Shown here piece by piece: positions 62,841-64,000 of a stretch of 64,000 nucleotides of DNA (its first letter is position 1; each line of letters begins with the position of its first letter). The stretch comes from an uncultured Bulleidia sp. (lineage in GTDB: Bacteria; Bacillota_I; Bacilli_A; Erysipelotrichales; Erysipelotrichaceae), in contig CAMUDN010000002.1 of the NCBI GenBank assembly GCA_947087645.1, forward strand, positions 62,001-126,000, read 5' to 3'. Under the pieces are notes generated by a model. It had not been told where the DNA came from, searched no databases, and saw only the letters and a program-made list of their open reading frames with translations. The position numbers were made by a program, and so were the translations under genes.

Positions 62841-63560
62841 TTATTTATCTTCTTTTTTTTCTTGTTTATTTAGTCTTTTTAGTTTTTCTCTATAAGAGAA
62901 GATACAGCCACAATAATCTTGCCGATAAATATGATATTTTTCAACTATTTCATTTGCTTTTTTAGCACCATCAGCTTTTTTGAAATCAGAAAAGAAATAT
63001 TTTGTTTTAGTAAATTGTTTTTGCAGATGAGCACCTATTTGATTTATTTTTTGCGAGTTTTTTTGTCTTGAAAAAGTCATAACGGTAGTAAAATAATCAA
63101 AACCATGTTTTTCACCATAGCGAAAACATTCTATCAGCCTATCTTCATAACACATAAAACATCTTTTCCAACCTTCAGGATCATGAGCACGAGGTCGTAA
63201 TTTATTAATAAATTCAATTTGTCGATAAGGTAATTCAATAATTTCAATTTCATCATGATATTTTTCATGAAGATAACGTTTAACTTCATTAAAACGTAAA
63301 TGATATTCGCTTTCCGGATAAATATTCGAATTATTAAAAATGACACTGACATGAAAATGTTTTTTTAAAAAATCAATTGGCCAACAAGCACAAACAATGC
63401 AACAAACATGTAATAAAATACGTGCTTTTTTGGTTGGATATTCTTTTTCATATTGATCAATTTCTTTTAAAGAGGCCAAATAGTAATTAGTTTTATGCGA
63501 GTTACGAATATTATGAATATAGTCTAAATATTCTTGTTTTTCTTGTTCAGTCATTATCAA
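62841..63560 (-). CDS. queH: Epoxyqueuosine reductase QueH
   Basis: Last step of queuosine synthesis in organisms lacking QueG. 239 residues: HVCCIVCACW (Cys53, Cys54, Cys57), NNSNIYPESEYHLRF, GWKRCFMCYEDRL (two Cys) and QDYCGCIFSYREKL. These cysteines bind the [4Fe-4S] cluster and iron of the DUF208 family. Its start overlaps the end of queA by 14 bp. Together they give part of the Q34 pathway; tgt is not in the window. Confidence 0.93.
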   Translation of the reverse strand: MIMTEQEKQEYLDYIHNIRNSHKTNYYLASLKEIDQYEKEYPTKKARILLHVCCIVCACWPIDFLKKHFHVSVIFNNSNIYPESEYHLRFNEVKRYLHEKYHDEIEIIELPYRQIEFINKLRPRAHDPEGWKRCFMCYEDRLIECFRYGEKHGFDYFTTVMTFSRQKNSQKINQIGAHLQKQFTKTKYFFSDFKKADGAKKANEIVEKYHIYRQDYCGCIFSYREKLKRLNKQEKKEDK

Positions 63561-64000
63561 TTAACATACAATCGCCAAAGGAGAAGAAACGATATTTTTC
63601 TTGCACGGCGTGTTGATAAACTTCTTTCGTTAATTCATAACCCATAAATGATGAAATCATCATTAATAAAGTTGATTTTGGTAGATGAAAATTAGTTAAC
63701 ATAACATCACAAGTATGCCATTGATAGCCTGGATAAATAAATAGAGATGTTTCACCATGACATGCTTTAAATTGTCCAAAGCGATTCCAAACAGATTCAA
63801 TTGTGCGAACTGATGTTGTACCAATAGCAACAATTCGTTGTCCATTTTGTTTTGCTTGGTTCAGAATATGAGCTGTTTCTTCACTCATTTCATAGACTTC
63901 TGAATGCATAATATGTTCTGAAACATTCTCTGTATCCATGGGTTTAAAAGTTCCTAAACCAACATGTAAAGTTACTTCAACAATTGTAATTCCCTTATTT
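63547..64000 (-). CDS. queA: tRNA preQ1(34) S-adenosylmethionine ribosyltransferase-isomerase, partial
   Basis: The C-terminal ~150 codons; the N terminus is beyond the window edge. The frame is open to base 64000, and the visible part begins NKGITIVEVTLHVGLGTFKP. MHSEVYEMSEETAHILNQAK, VAIGTTSVRTIES and MLTNFHLPKSTLLMMISSFMG are QueA hallmarks. It transfers the ribosyl group of SAM to preQ1 in tRNA. It is followed by queH with a 14-bp overlap. Confidence 0.95.
   Translation of the reverse strand, partial: NKGITIVEVTLHVGLGTFKPMDTENVSEHIMHSEVYEMSEETAHILNQAKQNGQRIVAIGTTSVRTIESVWNRFGQFKACHGETSLFIYPGYQWHTCDVMLTNFHLPKSTLLMMISSFMGYELTKEVYQHAVQEKYRFFSFGDCMLIDND

Noticed and set aside
1..64000. CRISPR array
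   Set aside because: I saw no set of regularly spaced 25-40-bp repeats; the only repeats are a 35-bp tandem pair and the ~370-bp shared module.

Overview
The window is AT-rich (coding sequence close to 30% GC by eye) and comes from a low-GC, Gram-positive, fermentative bacterium. Protein content fits the Erysipelotrichia or a close Firmicutes relative: a ferredoxin-linked [FeFe] hydrogenase, ECF vitamin transporters, lipoproteins with Gram-positive lipoboxes, GpsB, RecU, RNase Y with an RNase J-type partner, class B rnpB, T-box and purine riboswitches, and LPXTG-like surface proteins. This placement is inferred from gene content; no rRNA gene is present.

Layout. 1-5.9 kb: end of an ABC importer, hydrogenase, MTA/SAH nucleosidase, a membrane-anchored nuclease, an FMN-binding lipoprotein, HU, an ECF S-component and a cyclophilin. 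6-11.1 kb: uppP, then a methionine T-box controlling metN-metI-metQ and an M20 amidohydrolase; this MetQ is a circular permutant. 11.2-11.7 kb: four tRNAs. 12.7-16.4 kb: a 1211-residue surface protein. 16.5-21.4 kb: a compact chorismate operon aroB-aroC-aroE/K fusion-aroA-aroQ. 21.5-28.7 kb: a NusG-II/Gx-transporter pair, tRNAs, uridine phosphorylase, a YwaF-like protein, the wreck of a type III methyltransferase beside tRNA-Arg, a pseudouridine synthase, a guanine riboswitch with its NCS2 permease, and gpmA. 28.8-34.4 kb: a degenerate HAD protein coupled to ecfA1-ecfA2-ecfT-truA, then rplM-rpsI.

34.4-38.2 kb is a decayed island directly behind rpsI: an integrase fragment, a frameshifted KilA-N gene, a GNAT pseudogene and one intact ABC exporter with foreign codon use. 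38.2-43.5 kb: a cre site and a 1694-residue GH84 hexosaminidase with several carbohydrate-binding modules. Its 3' end nearly duplicates that of the first surface protein. 43.7-44.2 kb: six tRNAs. 44.4-59.3 kb is conserved housekeeping: PBP1A, RecU, GpsB, rnpB, PgsA, RecA, MurE, a PAP2 protein, RNase Y, MiaB, an RNase J2-like protein and SpoIIIE/FtsK. 59.3-64 kb: a type I methyltransferase relic, a FeoB-associated-type protein facing a DtxR-family regulator, DUF3783, an AAC(3)-type acetyltransferase, free-Met-sulfoxide reductase, a DUF402 phosphatase, and queH-queA for queuosine.

How it fits together: the organism likely lives on host mucosa, trimming host glycans with GH84 under CcpA control. 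It imports methionine, purines and vitamins, but makes chorismate itself. The most unusual items are the circularly permuted MetQ lipoprotein, the HAD pseudoenzyme with a poly-G tract and no ATG start at the head of the ECF operon, the AroE-AroK fusion, and the shared VANTS-type cell-wall sorting signal on two surface proteins. Relics of two restriction-modification systems and one integrative element mark past gene flow. I saw no CRISPR array and no intact transposase.
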